The notes under the pieces were generated by a model. It was not told the origin of the DNA. It worked only from the letters and a program-made list of their open reading frames with translations, and searched no databases. A stretch of 51,999 bases of DNA from Thalassobius sp050633445 (lineage in GTDB: Bacteria; Pseudomonadota; Alphaproteobacteria; Rhodobacterales; Rhodobacteraceae): positions 1 through 51,999 of the forward strand of contig JBOEGN010000012.1 of assembly GCA_050633445.1 (NCBI GenBank), written 5' to 3'. The translations under genes were made by a program, and so were the position numbers. Positions within the stretch are counted from its first letter, which is position 1, and each line of letters begins with the position of its first letter. Of this stretch, positions 40,870-48,922 are shown piece after piece.

Positions 40870-41880
40870 TTACTCGTAGCCGTTTGGATTTCTGCTCTGC
40901 CAATTCCATGCGGACTGGCACATTTCTTCTACGCCATGTCTGGCCTGCCAACCCAAAACCTGTTTGGCCTTGGACGCATCCGCAAAGCTTGTGGCGACAT
41001 CTCCGGCGCGTCGATCTGTGATGTGGTAGGGGATGGATTTGCCAGCCGCCTTTTCAAAGGCCTGTAGCATTTCAAGAACAGAGCTGGCCGTGCCAGTCCC
41101 GATGTTGAAGCTCTCGCAGCCGGTTGAGTGTGTCGTGTACTCCAGCGCGGCCAGATGGGCGCTGGCAAGGTCTTCCACGTGGATGTAATCGCGCTCGCCC
41201 GTGCCATCACGGGTAGGGTAGTCACCGCCAAACACCTGTAGCTCTTTGAGGCGGCCTGCTGCGACGCGGGAAATATAGGGCATAAGGTTGTTCGGAATGC
41301 CGACCGGATCTTCCCCAATATCGCCCGAGGCATGAGCCCCCACAGGATTGAAGTAGCGCAGGATCGCAGCAGATGTGTCTGCATTGGCCGCGCTCCAATC
41401 GCGAATGATCTCTTCGATGAACTGCTTGGTGCGCCCATAGGGGTTTACCGCGCCAAGAGCGTCGTCTTCGGTAAAGGGGGGCTGCCCTTTTGGATCATAG
41501 ACCGTTGCAGAGGAAGAAAAGACGATCTTGCGGCAGCCGACGTTATCCATGGCCTCCAGCAGGGCGATGCTGCCAGAGATATTCGTGTGGTAATAAGAAA
41601 GCGGCTTTTCAGCGGATTCGCCAACGGCTTTGAGACCTGCAAAGTGAATGACGGCCTCTGGCGCAGCGGTGTGCAGGGCGGATTGAAGCGCGGCGGTGTG
41701 GCAAATGTCACCCTCAACGATCGTTAGATCGGATTGTGCCAGTCGTTTGACCCGGGCAAGCGCTTCGGGCGAGCTGTTGGAATAGTTGTCAAACACGGTG
41801 ACATCTGCGCCTTGGCGGAGCAATTGCACAAGCGTATGGGAGCCAATAAATCCTGCTCCACCTGTCACGAAGACCCGCAT
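40870..41880 (-). CDS. galE: UDP-glucose 4-epimerase
   Basis: A 336-residue short-chain dehydrogenase. It begins MRVFVTGGAGFIGSHTLVQL, followed by VIHFAGLKAVGESAEKPLSY, IVFSSSATVYD, the catalytic NPYGRTKQFIEE (Y-x3-K) and RYFNPVGAHASGDIGEDP, all typical GalE segments. It interconverts UDP-Glc and UDP-Gal (and perhaps the N-acetyl forms), and could feed the ExoY-like transferase next door. It is divergent from manC. The 24-bp palindrome 2 lies in the region between the two starts. Length and motif spacing are normal for the family. Confidence 0.95.
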   Translation of the reverse strand: MRVFVTGGAGFIGSHTLVQLLRQGADVTVFDNYSNSSPEALARVKRLAQSDLTIVEGDICHTAALQSALHTAAPEAVIHFAGLKAVGESAEKPLSYYHTNISGSIALLEAMDNVGCRKIVFSSSATVYDPKGQPPFTEDDALGAVNPYGRTKQFIEEIIRDWSAANADTSAAILRYFNPVGAHASGDIGEDPVGIPNNLMPYISRVAAGRLKELQVFGGDYPTRDGTGERDYIHVEDLASAHLAALEYTTHSTGCESFNIGTGTASSVLEMLQAFEKAAGKSIPYHITDRRAGDVATSFADASKAKQVLGWQARHGVEEMCQSAWNWQSRNPNGYE

Positions 41881-41982
41881 TTAACCATCCTGTTCATGAG
41901 GCGCGTTTGCGCATTTGTTCAGGTCATCGTTATCATCTGAAATGGCTTGCGTTCAATTGCCATTGCGCCGCGCCTCATGGGG

Positions 41983-42006
41983 AAATGTTTCGCGCGCGAA
42001 ACATTT
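41983..42006. promoter_or_regulatory. parS-like palindrome 2 (24 bp)
   Basis: AAATGTTTCGCG plus its exact reverse complement, 24 bp, identical to the inner 24 bp of palindrome 1. It is in the divergent gap between galE (start 41880) and manC (start 42081), so it cannot be a terminator for either gene. ParB spreading from here could also affect their promoters. Confidence 0.75.
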
Positions 42007-42080
42007 ATGGCCTGCCCCCTTGCCAAACTTTCGCCCAAACCTGACGCTATAGGCTAGGCAAGCAGCTAAGGGCTTTGGTT

Positions 42081-43499
42081 ATGATTACTCCAGTTATCCT
42101 CGCAGGGGGCAGTGGCACGCGGCTTTGGCCGCTCTCGCGCAAAAGCTATCCCAAACAATTTGCCGATCTCGGCAAGCCTGACACGCTGTTCCAAGCAACG
42201 GTCAAGCGGCTAACGGGGCAGGGGTTTCGTCGTCCTGTTTTACTGACCTCGGAAGAGTATCGTTTCATCGTGACCGAACAGATGGGTGGGGCAGGGGTTC
42301 TGCCAGAGGCTGTTTTCATCGAACCTGAGGCGCGTGATACCGCGCCCGCAGTTTTGGCGGCGGCGCTGTTCTTGCAGGGTAGCGATCCCGAGGGCTTGAT
42401 GCTGATCGCGCCAGCCGATCATGCGATCCCTGACACAGAGGCTTTTCGCGCCGCTGTTGAGGCTGCCCGCCCTGCGGCAGAGGCGGGCTCAATCGTCACC
42501 TTCGGCATTACACCAGATCGTCCGGAAACGGGGTATGGCTATTTGGAACTCACGGGGGAGACTCACCCCAAAGATGCACCAGAGCCGCTCAAAGCGTTTG
42601 TGGAAAAACCCGAGTTACCCCGCGCAGAAGCGATGCTCGCGTCTGGCCAGTTTCTGTGGAATGCAGGGATATTCCTCGTTTCTGTTAAAACGATTTGCAC
42701 TGCGTTCCAGCAGCATGCTCCAGATATGATAGCGCCTGCACAAGCTGCGCTTGATGGCGCCGAGCAAGACCTCGGGTTTCGCCGCCTGAACGCCGCTGCA
42801 TTCGGGCAGATTGAAAAAATCTCGCTTGATTATGCGATCATGGAAAAGGCCGAGAACCTGAAGGTGCTCGCCTTCTCTGATGGGTGGTCGGATCTTGGCG
42901 ATTGGGAAGCCCTGCGGCGCATCGCTGACAAAGATGTGCGGGGCACAGCGCTGGTGGGAGAGGCCACATCAGTGGAGTGTAAAGATAGCCTGCTTTGGGC
43001 GGCATCCGAGGGGCAAGAACTTGTTGGTATTGGCCTTGAGAATATCATCGCGGTGGCCATGCCCGATGCGGTATTGGTTGCCGACCGCTCCCGCGTGCAG
43101 GACGTCAAAGCAGCAGTAACAGCGCTGCAAGAGAAAGGCGCGAAACAAGCGGGGCAGTTCACGCGCGATCACCGCCCTTGGGGGTGGTTTGACAGTCTTG
43201 CGATGGGTCCACGCTTTCAGGTGAAACGCATCGTTGTCACGCCCGGTGGTCAGTTGAGTTTGCAAAGCCATGTGCATCGCGCAGAGCATTGGATCGTGGT
43301 CGAAGGCACGGCCCATGTTACGATTGATAAAGAGGTGAAGATGGTGACCGAAAACCAGTCGGTCTTTATTCCCCTTGGCGCGGTTCATCGCATGGAAAAC
43401 CGGGGCCGGGTGAATATGACCCTGATTGAAGTTCAAACAGGGTCATATCTAGGCGAGGACGACATCATTCGTTACGAAGATGTCTATTCGCGTGAGTGA
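42081..43499 (+). CDS. manC: mannose-1-phosphate guanylyltransferase / mannose-6-phosphate isomerase
   Basis: A 472-residue bifunctional type II enzyme. The nucleotidyltransferase domain begins TPVILAGGSGTRLWPLSRKS and has YPKQFADL, RDTAPAVLAAALFL, TGYGYLEL, FVEKPELP and FLWNAGIFLVS. The C-terminal cupin isomerase domain (from about 355) has RPWGWFDSL, FQVKRIVVTPGGQLSLQSHV and HRAEHWIVVEGTAHVTI. It makes GDP-mannose. No phosphomannomutase gene is present, so the chromosome must supply that step. The ATG at 42081 follows AAGGG; an in-frame TTG at 42075 is less likely. Its stop is only two bases from the convergent H-NS-like gene. Confidence 0.95.
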   Translation: MITPVILAGGSGTRLWPLSRKSYPKQFADLGKPDTLFQATVKRLTGQGFRRPVLLTSEEYRFIVTEQMGGAGVLPEAVFIEPEARDTAPAVLAAALFLQGSDPEGLMLIAPADHAIPDTEAFRAAVEAARPAAEAGSIVTFGITPDRPETGYGYLELTGETHPKDAPEPLKAFVEKPELPRAEAMLASGQFLWNAGIFLVSVKTICTAFQQHAPDMIAPAQAALDGAEQDLGFRRLNAAAFGQIEKISLDYAIMEKAENLKVLAFSDGWSDLGDWEALRRIADKDVRGTALVGEATSVECKDSLLWAASEGQELVGIGLENIIAVAMPDAVLVADRSRVQDVKAAVTALQEKGAKQAGQFTRDHRPWGWFDSLAMGPRFQVKRIVVTPGGQLSLQSHVHRAEHWIVVEGTAHVTIDKEVKMVTENQSVFIPLGAVHRMENRGRVNMTLIEVQTGSYLGEDDIIRYEDVYSRE

Positions 43500-43501
43500 C
43501 G

Positions 43502-43804
43502 TTAAATCAGCGTGTCGTCGCGTGAGCCGCCCGCATTTTCAATATCTTTCATCCACTGTGGAATACGTCCACGACCGGTCCAGGTTTGATCTGCATCGGC
43601 AGGATTGCGATATTTAGGCGGGCTGACTTTTTTGACTTTGCCAATTCCAGCAAGGTCGGACAGGGAGAACCCCATCTCAGCCGCTTTCTTTTCCAACTCT
43701 GATAATGCTTCCCGCTTTTTGCGGTCTTCAAAACCATTGATGGCCTTTTCAACGTCTTTACGTAGTTTTTTGAGCTCTTTGAGCGTCAGTGTAGTTAGAT
43801 CCAT
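43502..43804 (-). CDS. H-NS family nucleoid protein (HvrA-like)
   Basis: A 100-residue regulator. The N-terminal half is a charged coiled coil for dimerisation (LTLKELKKLRKDVEKAINGF, KKREALSELEKKAAEMG). The C-terminal DNA-binding part carries TWTGRGRIPQWM at 74-85, the hallmark of alphaproteobacterial H-NS/HvrA proteins. It binds AT-rich DNA and would silence foreign or AT-rich genes, on the plasmid or in the host. GGGGATG precedes the ATG. The 92 bp on its start side are very AT-rich and are probably its own promoter and a binding site. Confidence 0.9.
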   Translation of the reverse strand: MDLTTLTLKELKKLRKDVEKAINGFEDRKKREALSELEKKAAEMGFSLSDLAGIGKVKKVSPPKYRNPADADQTWTGRGRIPQWMKDIENAGGSRDDTLI

Positions 43805-43896
43805 TTTTCATCCCCATGAATAAATGAGTGGCTCTAAAATACCGAAACTTTTAAAATGAAAAGCAAAATTATTAACCAAAGGCAAAATTTAGCCGT

Positions 43897-44560
43897 TTAT
43901 GCATACTCAGCGTTGTACCAGTTAACAAAACTCGCCACACCGTCCTTCAAATCGGTGCTTTTCATTGGTCCGATTAGATCGTGAAGGAGCGTTGCATCTG
44001 CCCAAGTAGATGGCATATCGCCCGGCTGAATGTCTAACATATTTTTTTCTGCAACCCTGCCGAGAACCTCTTCTAGTGCGAGGATAAAATCAGTTAATCG
44101 CGTGGGTGCGCCATTGCCAATATTCACCGCGCGCCAAGGCGCGATCGGGGAAAGACTATCAGCGGTGCTCACAGGTTCTTTGCCAGGAATGGCATCCATG
44201 AGGCGGCGCACAGCGTCCACAAGATCTGTCACAAAAGTGAAATCGCGCAGCATATCGCCAGAATTATAAACGTCGATTGCACGGCCATTTAAAATCGCAT
44301 CGGTGAATTTAAACAGTGCCATATCGGGGCGCCCCCATGGCCCGTAAACAGTAAAGAAACGGAACATGGTGGTCGGGATGTCGTAAAGGTGGGCATAGGT
44401 TTGCGCCGTTGCTTCTGTCGCTTTTTTGGTGGCCGCATAAAATGACATCTGCGTGTCGACTTTATGGGTCTCGCAATAGGGCATTTCGGTATTGGCACCG
44501 TAAACAGAAGAGGTCGAGGCAATCAGAAAATGCCCGGGCCTGTGATGGCGCGCAGAGCCC
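43897..44560 (-). pseudogene. 5'-truncated UDP-glucuronate epimerase gene
   Basis: The reverse strand encodes only the C-terminal two-thirds of an epimerase like the intact one at 17435-18448. From ARHHRPGHFLIASTSSVYG onward it has YAATKKATEA, FFTVYGPWGRPDMALF, DFTFVTDLV and a normal end at 43897. The first 115 or so residues, including the NAD-binding TGTAGFIG region, are missing. Upstream of about 44560 the similarity ends, and within 30 bp palindrome 3 begins. The open frame runs on to 44700 only by crossing the palindrome and the opposite gene end. It cannot make a working epimerase. Divergence from the intact copy shows that it is not a recent duplicate. Confidence 0.8.
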
Positions 44561-44586
44561 CTAATGGCAAGATCGGCCGCGCGCGC

Positions 44587-44610
44587 AAATGTTTCGCGCG
44601 CGAAACATTT
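44587..44610. promoter_or_regulatory. parS-like palindrome 3 (24 bp) at a rearrangement junction
   Basis: The same 24-bp palindrome as at 41983. It lies between the broken end of the epimerase fragment and the stop of the DUF2793 gene (44609-44611 is inside or adjacent). The last sense bases of that gene, AAGATCGGC, occur again on the other side of the palindrome on the plus strand (44569-44577), so a larger imperfect inverted repeat surrounds it. Confidence 0.7.
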
Positions 44611-45682
44611 AGCCGATCTTATATCCCCAGAAGACAGTGTTATCTGCAGCGAGATAGGTATCGCTATTCTCTGCTTTTGCCTGCAACGCGACGCTGTCAC
44701 CAGTGCTCAAAGGTACAAGAGTTTGAGTGGAGAGCGCGCTGGCGAGGCTGTGCAGCGTGCCGCCTGTGCGCCCGACAGAGCCGTTTAACACATCAGTGCC
44801 ATTCAACAGCATGCGGATATTGAGCTGCGCATTGGAGAGGTGTTTTTTATACAAGAGCGTGCCGCCCAAAAGGTAGGTGCCATCCACAGGCGCGGTGAAC
44901 AGATGGGTGGCGGCATCAAAGCAGCCTTGATCATTTGTTGCCGCGTTATTGATCGCTGCGGTGGTCCAGATGTTTTCGGTGAGGAAGTTGTCAAAATTGG
45001 TGCTGGCCTGAAAGCGGGGCAGGGCGGGGGTGTCGGCGATACCTGTCGCGGGATCAATACTCAGGGCGTCGGTGAAGGTGCTTCCATCGGGCGTCACGGA
45101 GAGGCGCAAACGATTGTCGCCAAACAGGCCGATCAACGCGCGCGTTTGGAAGTCCTCTTGCAGCACCAACCCCACATCATCGCCACTGGCCTCTTTGTTC
45201 AGCGTCTGGATCAAACTGCCTGTCCCGCCGTCGCCGCTATAAAGCGCGCTCCAGAGAGCGGCATTGAGTTTTGCGGCGAAGGGCGCGGCGCTATCGGCCT
45301 GCATGCCAAGCCCGATCAGGGCGGCGTTTTGCAGCGCGCTTGGGGTGATCTCATGCCACTCGGTGCCGTCAAAGACCACCAGTGCTTCGCGCGCATGCAC
45401 ATAGCCGCGCCAGCCCGCGCGCGGGGTGTGAAACTGCCAAACCCCATCAAGGAAAGCTGCGATGGCGCCGTCTTGTCCGCTCCATGCGCCACTACCGACC
45501 GCGGCAATGATATAGCAATCGCCTTCGCTTGCCGCAGGAGGGGGCGCGCTGAGCGCGTCGTCTTCGAATGAAAGCTGCACCAACATATCAAGCGCGCGCA
45601 CCGCTTCGTTATGGGTGACATGTTTTTGCGCCTGTGCAGGCTGAATAAAGGGCAAGGTCAGGCGGGGGCTGGTTTGGGACAT
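44609..45682 (-). CDS. DUF2793 protein with C-terminal C1q-like jelly-roll domain
   Basis: A 357-residue protein. The N-terminal DUF2793 module has LTLPFIQPAQAQKHVTHNEA, GDCYIIAAVGSGAWSGQDG and GVWQFHTPRAGWRGYV, repeated in many Rhodobacterales tail-like or surface proteins. Residues about 230-357 form a C1q/TNF-like beta domain: FTAPVDGTYLLGGTLLYKK, LNIRMLLNGTDVL, STGDSVALQAKAENS and TVFWGYKIG at the very end. C1q-like domains trimerise and bind ligands. No signal peptide is visible, so export would need another route. In this polysaccharide setting it could bind the polymer; a phage or gene-transfer-agent tail origin is the alternative. The 92 bp to ugd hold only GC-rich inverted bits. Confidence 0.75.
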   Translation of the reverse strand: MSQTSPRLTLPFIQPAQAQKHVTHNEAVRALDMLVQLSFEDDALSAPPPAASEGDCYIIAAVGSGAWSGQDGAIAAFLDGVWQFHTPRAGWRGYVHAREALVVFDGTEWHEITPSALQNAALIGLGMQADSAAPFAAKLNAALWSALYSGDGGTGSLIQTLNKEASGDDVGLVLQEDFQTRALIGLFGDNRLRLSVTPDGSTFTDALSIDPATGIADTPALPRFQASTNFDNFLTENIWTTAAINNAATNDQGCFDAATHLFTAPVDGTYLLGGTLLYKKHLSNAQLNIRMLLNGTDVLNGSVGRTGGTLHSLASALSTQTLVPLSTGDSVALQAKAENSDTYLAADNTVFWGYKIG

Positions 45683-45774
45683 CTCTCAAAGCTCTCGTCA
45701 GGGAAATTGGCCCTGACGGTGCTTCATTTGTCTTGCGCGCGCCTTAGCAGCGCGCGCTTAGGATTAAGAGTTGC

Positions 45775-47100
45775 TTAATCTTCGTTATTGAAACCGGTGC
45801 GCCCGATGCTGTCATAGGCTTCAAAGCCCGCACGTTTCGCATCCTTAACGGAATAGACGTTGCGCAGATCGGCCATATGCGGAACTGCCATCTTCTTGGC
45901 CAGTTTCTTGAGGTTGAGCGCGCGGAACTCGTTCCACTCGGTCAGAACCACGACAAGATCGGCATTCTGCGCGGCTTTATAAGGATCTTCGACCCAGTGA
46001 ACGCCGGGCAGAAGCGCTTCGCCTTCGTGCTGGCCTTGCGGATCGCACACGCGCACCTTGGCACCGCCGCCCACAAGCGCAGGCACAATCGTCAGGGCAG
46101 GGGCGTCACGCATATCATCGGTGTCGGGCTTGAACGTCACGCCCAGCATGGCGACGGTTTTGCCGTTGAACGAGCCACCGCAGAGATCCTCAAGCTTGGT
46201 GATCATGCGACGCTTGATCTCTTCGTTAACGGTGATGACCGTCTCGGTGATCTGCATGGGAACGGCGTGTTCCTGACCAATACGTGCCAGTGCTTTGGTA
46301 TCTTTCGGGAAACATGATCCGCCATAACCGGGGCCGGCGTGCAAGAACTTGTTGCCGATGCGCCCGTCCATGCCCATGCCCTTGGAGACCTGCTTGACGT
46401 CCGCGCCCACCTTTTCGCAGAGCGCTGCGATTTCGTTGATAAAGGTGATCTTGGTCGCCAGAAACGCGTTGGCCGCGTATTTGATCATTTCCGCCGATTC
46501 CAGATCGGTGGTCACAACGGGGAATTCGCGCAAAGACAGCGGGCGGTAAATTTCGTGCATCACTTCGGCGGCTTTGTCCGATTGCACACCGACCACAACG
46601 CGGTCAGGGCGCATAAAGTCGTCAATCGCGGCGCCTTCGCGCAGGAATTCAGGGTTAGAGGCCACGTCGAAATCAAGGTTCGGGTTGGCTTTTCTGATCG
46701 CCTGTTTGACTTGGCGGTTGGTGCCGACGGGGACCGTGGATTTGGTCACAACGACCACATAATCCTTCGCCATCTCCGCGATTTCTGTGGCTGCAGCCAT
46801 CACAAATGTCAGGTCCGCATGGCCATCGCCGCGCCGCGTGGGCGTGCCAACCGCGATGAACACCGCTTCGGCACCGTCAATGGCGCTGGCAAGATCGAGC
46901 GTGAAGGACAAACGCCCGGCTTCCACGTTCTTTGCCATGAGCGCATCGAGGCCCGGTTCATAGATCGGGACTTCGCCGCGCTCTAGCATTTCAATCTTGG
47001 ACGGGTCTTTATCAACGCAAACCACGTCATGGCCGAAGTCTGAAAAACAGACTCCTGAGACCAAACCTACATAGCCTGTCCCGATCATTGCGATTTTCAT
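45775..47100 (-). CDS. ugd: UDP-glucose 6-dehydrogenase
   Basis: A 441-residue enzyme that oxidises UDP-glucose to UDP-glucuronate with two NAD. It begins MKIAMIGTGYVGLVSGVCFS, followed by VFIAVGTPTRRGDGHADL, VVTKSTVPVGTNRQVK, the NPEFLREGAAIDDFMRPDR signature and the catalytic cysteine in GPGYGGSCFPKDTKAL. LGVTFKPDTDDMRDAP marks the C-terminal domain. The ATG at 47100 has AAGGGG before it and gives a normal family length; an in-frame start at 47226 would add 42 unlike residues. It feeds the UDP-glucuronate epimerase at 17.4-18.4 kb. It is divergent from rmlC, with 159 bp between; this gap contains a TTGACA at 47206 but no clear -10. Confidence 0.95.
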   Translation of the reverse strand: MKIAMIGTGYVGLVSGVCFSDFGHDVVCVDKDPSKIEMLERGEVPIYEPGLDALMAKNVEAGRLSFTLDLASAIDGAEAVFIAVGTPTRRGDGHADLTFVMAAATEIAEMAKDYVVVVTKSTVPVGTNRQVKQAIRKANPNLDFDVASNPEFLREGAAIDDFMRPDRVVVGVQSDKAAEVMHEIYRPLSLREFPVVTTDLESAEMIKYAANAFLATKITFINEIAALCEKVGADVKQVSKGMGMDGRIGNKFLHAGPGYGGSCFPKDTKALARIGQEHAVPMQITETVITVNEEIKRRMITKLEDLCGGSFNGKTVAMLGVTFKPDTDDMRDAPALTIVPALVGGGAKVRVCDPQGQHEGEALLPGVHWVEDPYKAAQNADLVVVLTEWNEFRALNLKKLAKKMAVPHMADLRNVYSVKDAKRAGFEAYDSIGRTGFNNED

Positions 47101-47259
47101 GGGGTATCCCCTTACTGCTTTGCCTCGCGCTTGGTATGACGCATTGGGGCGCAGAGGGTCAACGGGGCGCATGCGCCTTTGTAAATTCATGGCAGTTGCA
47201 TCACATTGACATGATGCTGGGGCCATTACGCTTACGGGTATGATTGAGCAGGGTAGAGA

Positions 47260-47832
47260 ATGCAGATTGAACAGACGAACCTTTCTGGCGTGGTTATTCT
47301 AACGCCCGCGCGTTTTGGTGATGCACGCGGTTTCTTTAGCGAAAGCTGGTCGAGCGCGCGTATGGCAGAGTCGGGGCTGAATTTCGAGTTTGTGCAAGAT
47401 AATCATTCGCTCTCTGAGCAGGCAGGCACTGTGCGCGGTTTGCACTTTCAAGCGCCGCCCTTCGCGCAGGCCAAACTGGTGCGCTGTGGACGTGGCGCGC
47501 TGTTTGATGTGGCGGTTGATATTCGCAAAGGCTCGCCCACTTACGGGCAATGGACGGGGGTCGAGCTGAGTTTCGAGAACGGCAAACAACTGCTGGTGCC
47601 GCGTGGGTTTTTGCACGGGTTTGCGACGCTCGCCCCTGATACCGAAGTGATTTACAAATGCGATAACCCCTATGCGCCGACATGCGATGGCGCGGTGCGC
47701 TTTGATGATCCTGACATGGGGATTGACTGGAAAATAGACTCTAAAAAGGCGATTTTGTCAGAGAAAGACGCGGCAGCGCCTTTGCTGAGAGACTTTGACA
47801 GCCCCTTTATCTACGAGGAAAGCACTATATGA
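47260..47832 (+). CDS. rmlC: dTDP-4-dehydrorhamnose 3,5-epimerase
   Basis: A 190-residue cupin-fold epimerase. GDARGFFSESWSSARM, VQDNHSLSEQAGTVRGLHFQ with the catalytic His, KLVRCGRGALFDVAVDIRKG and VPRGFLHGFATL are the family motifs. It is first in the operon rmlC-rmlB-pagL-like-rmlD-rmlA for dTDP-L-rhamnose. Rhamnose operons of this kind on roseobacter RepA plasmids are known to be needed for attachment and motility. AGGGTAG precedes the ATG. The stop overlaps the rmlB start (ATGA). Confidence 0.96.
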   Translation: MQIEQTNLSGVVILTPARFGDARGFFSESWSSARMAESGLNFEFVQDNHSLSEQAGTVRGLHFQAPPFAQAKLVRCGRGALFDVAVDIRKGSPTYGQWTGVELSFENGKQLLVPRGFLHGFATLAPDTEVIYKCDNPYAPTCDGAVRFDDPDMGIDWKIDSKKAILSEKDAAAPLLRDFDSPFIYEESTI

Positions 47833-48866
47833 AACTACTCATAACAGGCGGTGCTGGCTTTATCGGATCGGCAGTTGTGCGTGCGGCGATCAAGGCGGGG
47901 CACAGCGTAGTGAATGTCGATGCGCTGACCTATGCGGCCTGCCTCGACAACGTGAAATCCGTTGCGGATAATGAGAGTTATGTTTTCTTTCAGGCCGACA
48001 TCTGTGATCGCGCCGCGATGGATAGCATCCTGAACGACACCCAGCCAGACGCGATTATGCACCTTGCCGCAGAGAGCCATGTGGATCGCTCGATTGACGG
48101 GCCGGGCGCGTTTATCCAAACCAATATCACTGGGACCTACACGCTGCTGGAAGCCGCGCGCGCCTATTGGAGCGCGCAAGGCAAGCCTGAGACCTTTCGC
48201 TTCCATCATATTTCCACCGATGAGGTTTTTGGCTCGCTTGGGGAAACGGGTATGTTCACCGAAGAGACGCCCTATGATCCACGCTCGCCCTATTCTGCGA
48301 GTAAAGCGGCCAGCGATCATCTGGTGCGCGCATGGGCGGAAACCTACGGGCTGCCTGTGGTGCTGAGCAATTGCTCCAACAACTATGGCCCTTATCATTT
48401 TCCTGAAAAGCTGGTGCCGGTGGTGATTCTCAATGCGCTGGCGGGCAAAGACATTCCGATCTACGGCAAGGGCGAGAATATTCGCGATTGGCTTTATGTG
48501 GAAGATCACGCCGATGCGCTTTTAACGGTGCTCATGAAAGGCACCTTGGGGCGCAGCTATAATATCGGCGGCGAGAATGAGGCGAGCAACATTGATCTGG
48601 TGAAAATGATCTGCGCGCACCTCGATCAAATGCGCCCGAAAGACACGCCCTACGCAAAGCAAATCACCTTTGTTGCAGATCGCCCGGGCCATGACATGCG
48701 CTATGCGATTGATCCGACCCGCATTCGCGAGGAGCTGGGCTGGCGCCCGTCCGTGACGCTTGAAGAGGGTTTGGAGAAAACCGTGCGCTGGTATTTGGAC
48801 AACGAAGAGTGGTGGCGCGCCTTGCAGAATCGCGCAGGTGTCGGCACGCGGCTTGGAACAGGATGA
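47829..48866 (+). CDS. rmlB: dTDP-glucose 4,6-dehydratase
   Basis: A 345-residue short-chain dehydrogenase. KLLITGGAGFIGSAVVRAA opens the NAD site; AESHVDRSIDGPGAFIQTN, HISTDEVFGSLGETG (Thr-Asp-Glu catalytic triplet), YSASKAASDHLVRAW (Y-x3-K) and NCSNNYGPYHFPEKL are diagnostic. It converts dTDP-glucose to the 4-keto-6-deoxy sugar, the second step of rhamnose synthesis. It overlaps rmlC by four bases and is followed after 56 bp by the PagL-like gene. Normal length, no defects. Confidence 0.97.
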   Translation: MKLLITGGAGFIGSAVVRAAIKAGHSVVNVDALTYAACLDNVKSVADNESYVFFQADICDRAAMDSILNDTQPDAIMHLAAESHVDRSIDGPGAFIQTNITGTYTLLEAARAYWSAQGKPETFRFHHISTDEVFGSLGETGMFTEETPYDPRSPYSASKAASDHLVRAWAETYGLPVVLSNCSNNYGPYHFPEKLVPVVILNALAGKDIPIYGKGENIRDWLYVEDHADALLTVLMKGTLGRSYNIGGENEASNIDLVKMICAHLDQMRPKDTPYAKQITFVADRPGHDMRYAIDPTRIREELGWRPSVTLEEGLEKTVRWYLDNEEWWRALQNRAGVGTRLGTG

Positions 48867-48922
48867 CAGGGCTTTGTATCTGCTCTATGTCAGAGGCAGG
48901 TATTTACCAAAGGTGATTTCAA

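Noticed and set aside
40824..44610. Palindromes as intrinsic transcription terminators
   Set aside because: None is followed by a T-run, and the copy at 41983 lies between two divergent gene starts where a terminator makes no sense.
43897..44700. A complete 267-residue epimerase-like gene
   Set aside because: The first part of the frame is read across the palindrome and the opposite gene end (MTASRCRQKQ...). The NAD-binding domain is missing, so it is listed as a pseudogene.
45730..45762. GC-rich inverted bits between the DUF2793 gene and ugd as a terminator
   Set aside because: The GCGCGCGC segments are self-complementary low-complexity sequence and have no T-run.
47206..47240. TTGACA as a sigma-70 promoter for rmlC
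   Set aside because: No acceptable -10 hexamer lies 16-18 bases downstream, so it is mentioned only in the ugd entry.
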